Position numbers and translations under genes: made by a program | Origin: Ruminococcus sp. | Lineage (GTDB): Bacteria; Bacillota; Clostridia; Oscillospirales; Ruminococcaceae | Direction of reading: 5' to 3' | NCBI GenBank assembly: GCA_017529875.1 | Contig: JAFXNC010000012.1 | Location: 1 to 36,580 of the forward strand | DNA length: 36,580 nucleotides | Part shown: positions 32,932-36,580 of the stretch, piece by piece | How positions within the stretch are numbered: position 1 is the stretch's first letter | Layout of the letters: the number at the start of each line of letters is the position of its first letter | Notes under the pieces: model-generated | Seen by the model: the letters and a program-made list of their open reading frames with translations, nothing else | Databases searched by the model: none | Told to the model about the DNA's origin: nothing

Positions 32932-33785
32932 TTATTCGCTTTGCATGATCCTGCACCTTACTGTATATCTGTACGAGCCGGTGTAATTGCAGGTGAACAG
33001 CGACAGATCATATCCCGATGCGACCATATCCTCCACCTGCCTCGGTTCGAGAGCCTCGGATTCGGCCACGGTATAGCTGTAAGTCTCGCCGTCCATATTT
33101 GTAAGATCCACCCTGTCGCCGAGCTTGAGACTGCCCAGCTGAGAGAACCCGCTGATGTAGTTATGACCTGCGATCCTTTATAGCGCTTGATACTGTTAAC
33201 GTGCTGACCGTCTACGATCTTGTACTGTGAGGTCAGCTCGTACTGAGGATGTCCCGGCTCGCCGTTCTGATAGTAGTCATCCGGTATGAAGGAGACAGGG
33301 AACTTCACATCACATTCCCCGAGGCACAGATCCTGAACATAGGGCTCGTCAAGCTTTGAGCCGTTGACGTAAACGTTGCCCTCGCTGTCCATATCCACCT
33401 TGTCTCCGGGCAGACCGATGACACGTTTTAGCAGCATCTTGTTCTGCCACGAGATACAGCACACATCCCCGCTGTCCGGATCCTTCGACCTGACGAGCAG
33501 CAGGATATCCCCGTCCTTCATCGAGGGCTCCATGCTGTCGCCGGAGACCTGTATCACAGGCATGAACAGCGTTGAGATGAGCACAGCCACCGCTGCCACC
33601 ACTATCAGCACGGCAAGGGTGTTCACAAACATCCTGCGGAATCTCCGCTTATGGGCAAGCTTGTCCTTTTCTGCGCGTACCTGCTCGATGGTGGGGCGGT
33701 TCTCTTTATTATCTTCGTTCATCAGGTCATAGACCAGATCGACGAGTTCTTCGCGTTTAAGATCTCCCAGATCTTTTTTATCCAT
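32932..33785 (-). pseudogene. Signal peptidase I/sortase chimera with frameshift
   Basis: The frame starts at 33785 (GGAGGG site) as signal peptidase I: an acidic N-terminal domain, one membrane helix (~53-75), catalytic Ser84 in SGDSMEPSMKDGD and Lys120 in LLKRVIGLPGD. After IPDDYY (~172) the GDNRxxSxDSR part is missing. Sequence typical of a class B/D-like sortase follows, first in the same frame (VDGQHVNSIKRYKGSQV). From about 33170 it is shifted by one frame: AGHNYISGF (catalytic His), LKLGDRVDL, LSLFTCNYTG (Cys) and YRYTVR (Arg), ending in TAA at 32932. A deletion seems to have joined adjacent lepB and srt genes, and a second small deletion shifted the frame. Neither enzyme can be active. 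Confidence 0.8.
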
Positions 33786-34000
33786 AATTTCCCTCCGACA
33801 GAAGCTCCGCCGACGAAAAGCTCGCATATCGCTCCGAACATTTTATCCACATAGATAAACACGATCATAAAAACTCCCGCAAGGGGGATGAGCACGTCCA
33901 TCACCCTGCTCTTGCGGGTCTTGATATATGAGAACATCAGCAGGAGCGGCGTTATCAGGATCATCTGTGCAGAAAGCCGGTGCCGAGCAACAGCCAAATA
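33786..34000 (-). pseudogene. Hydrophobic membrane-protein remnant
   Basis: Upstream of the peptidase start the minus strand encodes two hydrophobic stretches with a basic loop (MILITPLLLMFSYIKTRKS, then IPLAGVFMIVFIYVDKMFG). A further VYIWLLLGTGFL lies in another frame just before it. This suggests a frameshifted 3' end of a membrane-protein gene from the old peptidase/sortase locus. The family is not recognised. Confidence 0.3.
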
Positions 34001-34154
34001 TACACCGCGGCATCATCCCGGACCCGCAGTATCAAATGCCCCCAAAAAACGGAAACGGTGTTTCAGGGACTTTGCCGCGGATATGTGGTAGACTTTATAC
34101 AGACGCAGGGAAGTCCCCTGTGCAGCACCACAACAACGATCTTAACGGGAAGGA

Positions 34155-34538
34155 GTGACTTCTGTGAACAAAGGTTCAAAGCGCGGCGCGGCGGTATTCT
34201 TCCTCGACGAGGCCGACAAGAAGTTCAGACCCGACTTCAACAGCCACGGCAAAGATTTCAATGCATCGACCCAGTCTTCCCTGCTTACGCTGATCGAGGG
34301 TGCGGTCAAGTACGTTCCGGACAAGGACTCCACCGTGGACACCAATGACACGATGTTCGTGATCATGGGGGCGTTCCAGGATCTCCGGGATCAGAAAAAG
34401 CAGAACTGCGAGACCCTGGCCGAGCACAGCATCGACCGCGAAGAAAGCGATCTCACCGACACCGTAGTGATCGAGAGCCGCTCCAGGGCAAAGGCGCTGG
34501 GCTCAAAGCCGGACAGGCAGCTGACTGTCGAGAGCTGA
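34155..34538 (+). pseudogene. ClpX-like AAA+ ATPase fragment
   Basis: An open frame of 127 codons. Its first 70 resemble the middle of ClpX/HslU-type ATPases: Walker B VFFLDEADKKF, then STQSSLLTLIEGAVKYVP and DTNDTMFVIMGAF, which match the ClpX order of Walker B, LLKILEG and the sensor I region. The zinc domain and Walker A in front, and the sensor II/C-terminal part behind, are absent; the last 50 codons do not fit the family. A GTG at 34155 or 34164 could start translation, but an ATPase cannot form. Likely debris from the same rearranged area. Confidence 0.6.
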
Positions 34539-34553
34539 TGCGTATGCACAAAA

Positions 34554-34586
34554 ACGATCCCCACAGTTTTTCGCTGTGAGGATCGT
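34554..34586. terminator. Terminator downstream of the ABC exporter genes
   Basis: ACGATCC-CCACAG pairs with CTGTGA-GGATCGT around a T-rich loop. A T-rich tail follows on the plus side and an A run precedes it, which serves the minus strand. It lies just after the minus-strand ABC ATPase stop. Confidence 0.75.
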
Positions 34587-34609
34587 GCTGTTTTGGGTTT
34601 GCAGCGCCA

Positions 34610-35281
34610 CTACCGCTCCGTGACCAGTCTGCTGTTCTCTATCCGGTAGACCTTGTCCGTCAGGTCGAGGATGCGGGTGTCGTGAGTCACCATGACGGCG
34701 GCCTTGCCCCGCCTTTTCACCTCGGCTCTGATCATCTCGGCAACGGCTCTGCCCCGCTCGGCGTCAAGGCTGGCTGTGGGCTCGTCGGCAAAGATGATAT
34801 CCGGGTCGTTGACAAAGGCTCTTGCTATGGCTGCCCGCTGTCTCTCGCCGCCGGACATCTTCGAGGGGTACTGTCTGCGGCATTTTTCGATGCCCAGCTC
34901 ACGCAGCAGATCATCCGTTCTGATCTTGTCTTTAAGGCTCTTGTCCTGCACAAAGGCAAGCTGATCCTCGGTTTTGAGAAAGGGGATAAGATTGTGGTTC
35001 TGGAAAACAAAGCCTATCTGCCGGCGCCGGATGTGGGTGCGCTCTTTCTTGGAGACGCCGGTGACATCCTTGCCTGCGATAAGGATGCTGCCGCTGTCGG
35101 GGGAGAGCAGAAGTCCCGCAACGGAGAGCAGGGTGCTTTTCCCGGAGCCGGAGGGTCCTACCACCGCGGCAAATTCCCCCGCCTGCACGCTGAGGGAAAC
35201 ATTGTCCAGGATGACCCGCTTTTCGGAGCCGTCGGGGTATGACTTGCAGATGTCTTTCAGTTCAAGCAGTATCTCACTCAT
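34610..35281 (-). CDS. ABC transporter ATP-binding protein (MacB/LolD type)
   Basis: A 223-residue ATPase with Walker A GPSGSGKST, Q-loop FVFQNHNLIPF, signature MSGGERQR, Walker B DIIFADEPTASLD and H-loop VMVTHD. It belongs to the o228/MacB/LolD group, which pairs with FtsX-like permeases for mechanical export or extraction rather than import. Its start overlaps the 3' end of the permease gene by 8 bases, so the two are coupled. The substrate is unknown; many Firmicute pairs of this type handle antimicrobial peptides. All motifs are intact. Confidence 0.93.
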   Translation of the reverse strand: MSEILLELKDICKSYPDGSEKRVILDNVSLSVQAGEFAAVVGPSGSGKSTLLSVAGLLLSPDSGSILIAGKDVTGVSKKERTHIRRRQIGFVFQNHNLIPFLKTEDQLAFVQDKSLKDKIRTDDLLRELGIEKCRRQYPSKMSGGERQRAAIARAFVNDPDIIFADEPTASLDAERGRAVAEMIRAEVKRRGKAAVMVTHDTRILDLTDKVYRIENSRLVTER

Positions 35282-36368
35282 TGTCTCCGCCTCCTATTGC
35301 GATCATTGGGTCTATGCGGGAGATGTTTACCACCGAGATCAGACTGCTCAGCACCGAGATCGCTATGAAGGCCGCTGTGACGATGAGCGCATTGGGCACT
35401 TCAAGAAAGAAGGGCATTTTCTCGGGCATCCCCGCAGCCATGCCGAAGGTCAGCGCCAGCGATACGGCGCCTGCGAATACCGATATGATGCAGACCTCGC
35501 AGATGACCATTCCCGCCAGCTCTGCGCTGCTCAGACCGATGGCCTTCATCACGCCGAACTGCCTGCGCTTGTGCAGGGTCATAATGTAGTTGAATATGCC
35601 TATGATGACAGCCGATACGATGACCAGCACCCACACTATCATTGTGACCGTCATCTGTTCGGCGGTGTAGGAGGGTATCTTCTGGATGATGTCGTGCTTG
35701 CTCACTGCCTCGTACTTTTCCGTGTCGATATCAGGCGCCTTATCGCCCTTTACGGCTATGGCGTGGTACTCGGTCTGATACATGGGATTGTAGGCAAGGC
35801 GCAGCTCGGTGTAGCAGTCGCCGGAGATGTATCCCACGCTGCTGTGACAGTACATCCTGTCCTTCACAAAACCCGCCACAGTAAACTCATACCCGGAGGC
35901 GGGATCGACCACCTTGTCGCCAACGGAGATGCCCTCGGCCTTGAAATTGTCGTCGAGCAGTATGGGATGCCCGGCGCCGCTTTCAGAGAGCGGGCTTCCC
36001 TCCGTGACCTCCGGCTCCGCGAAGCTGCCGGGCTCTATGGCAAAATAGGTGATGTCCAGCTTTTCGCTGCTGCCCGGCCTGGCGATGTGCATTCTTTGGA
36101 TATCCAGAGGCGCTGCCTCAAAGCCGTCGCTGCGGAGCTTGTCAAGCAGTCCTGTCTCCACTGCCGACACCGTTATCAGCTTTTCCGCTGACTCATCGAC
36201 TATGAACTGATCTGCGTCCATCGTATCTATCGCCGACGACACATCCCGCCCGAGCCCCGATGCCAGTCCCGTCAGGAACAGCACCATAAACATCAGCAGT
36301 ATGAGCAGCAGTTCGATAAGGATGTATTTCCGCTTTTCATAGGTTATCTCTTTCCAGGCATATCTCAT
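35274..36368 (-). CDS. FtsX/MacB-family ABC permease
   Basis: 364 residues. One N-terminal helix (~15-35, LLLILLMFMVLFLTG) is followed by an extracytoplasmic domain of about 200 residues and three C-terminal helices with the FtsX core (VLVIVSAVIIGIFNYIMTLHKRRQFGVMKAIGLSSAEL). It works with the ATPase encoded downstream. The ATG at 36368 lies 11 bases after GAGG; a GTG at 36380 would sit on that site and is less likely. DevC/MacB-like topology, complete. The promoter was not identified; a repeat element begins about 70 bases upstream. Confidence 0.9.
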   Translation of the reverse strand: MRYAWKEITYEKRKYILIELLLILLMFMVLFLTGLASGLGRDVSSAIDTMDADQFIVDESAEKLITVSAVETGLLDKLRSDGFEAAPLDIQRMHIARPGSSEKLDITYFAIEPGSFAEPEVTEGSPLSESGAGHPILLDDNFKAEGISVGDKVVDPASGYEFTVAGFVKDRMYCHSSVGYISGDCYTELRLAYNPMYQTEYHAIAVKGDKAPDIDTEKYEAVSKHDIIQKIPSYTAEQMTVTMIVWVLVIVSAVIIGIFNYIMTLHKRRQFGVMKAIGLSSAELAGMVICEVCIISVFAGAVSLALTFGMAAGMPEKMPFFLEVPNALIVTAAFIAISVLSSLISVVNISRIDPMIAIGGGDNE

Positions 36369-36438
36369 GACCGCACACACCTCTTATCTCTATCAAAACA
36401 AAGGCTGCCGATGTCATGACCGACAGTCTTGCTCGTTG

Positions 36439-36580
36439 TTAAGGCAACACCGCACAACCACCGGCTAACGCCTTTGTACATCATCCGCTTGCATATTTTC
36501 CGTCATATTACCCAAATTCTCCTTGCCTTGCGCCAGCAAGGCGGCGTCGAATTTAGGCAATCTGACGAAAAATCTGACTG
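36439..36580 (+). mobile_element. IS end or MITE, copy 2, running off the window
   Basis: Begins with TTAAGGCAACACCGCACAAC (36439-36458), identical to the IS5-like end at 32727-32746. Beyond 20 bases the two differ. Instead of a transposase, a non-coding interior follows, with a hairpin around CCTTGC/GCAAGG (about 36522-36541). It is probably a MITE using the same termini, or a decayed IS. The far end is outside the window. Confidence 0.6.

Noticed and set aside
34974..36191. 405-codon plus-strand frame opposite the ABC exporter genes
   Set aside because: The minus strand carries all ABC motifs and a coherent permease; the plus frame is low-complexity and lacks a start signal.
1..36580. CRISPR array or Cas genes
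   Set aside because: No regularly spaced direct repeats and no Cas motifs were seen on either strand.

Overview
The window looks like a chromosomal segment of a Gram-positive anaerobe of the Clostridia, most likely a Ruminococcus-like member of the Oscillospiraceae. This is inferred from about 50% GC coding DNA, near-consensus sigma-A promoters with 17-bp spacers and AGGAGG-type ribosome binding sites. An NPATG-type cell-wall sorting signal, a hybrid sensor kinase paired with a solute-binding lipoprotein, and an NRPS ending in a reductase domain also fit. No rRNA, complete tRNA or CRISPR array was seen.

Left part (1-9018): a MATE exporter with a C-terminal RsbW-like ATPase domain; then, on the minus strand, a hybrid histidine kinase followed by a lone substrate-binding lipoprotein. 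Next comes a decayed stretch with a truncated DUF262 gene cut off at a palindromic repeat element, a macrodomain protein of the bacterial PARG type, more debris, and an SRAP/YedK-type DNA-protein-crosslink enzyme.

Middle (9019-17809): a large secreted wall-anchored protein with an InlB-type repeat and a small zinc-ribbon protein. A recombination scar follows, with the remains of an AraC regulator and two ABC-2 permease genes; one of these carries an apparent TGG-to-TGA nonsense change. After it lies a probable operon: VOC protein, tiny lipoprotein, stand-alone condensation-superfamily acyltransferase, metallophosphoesterase lipoprotein and polytopic membrane protein.

Core island (17897-31916): a membrane-bound SpoIIE-type PP2C phosphatase, a STAS anti-anti-sigma-like protein, a 2985-residue NRPS (A-PCP-C-A-PCP-C-A-PCP-reductase), a second MATE exporter fused to an RsbW-like ATPase, and a triosephosphate-isomerase-fold protein that has lost all three catalytic residues. 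The NRPS, exporter and isomerase-like genes are tightly coupled. The first adenylation domain lacks the Asp that binds an alpha-amino group, so the predicted product is an N-acyl dipeptide aldehyde. Phosphatase, STAS substrate and (transporter-fused) kinase-like domain are the three parts of a partner-switching module. My hypothesis is that export of the aldehyde is wired to such a switch.

Right part (31917-36580): an HD-domain phosphohydrolase apparently driven by a promoter inside the end of a dead IS5-like element, a second copy of the palindromic element, a signal peptidase I/sortase chimeric pseudogene, a ClpX-like fragment, a MacB/LolD-type ABC exporter pair, and another copy of the IS end at the window edge. 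Gene decay clusters around the repeat elements.
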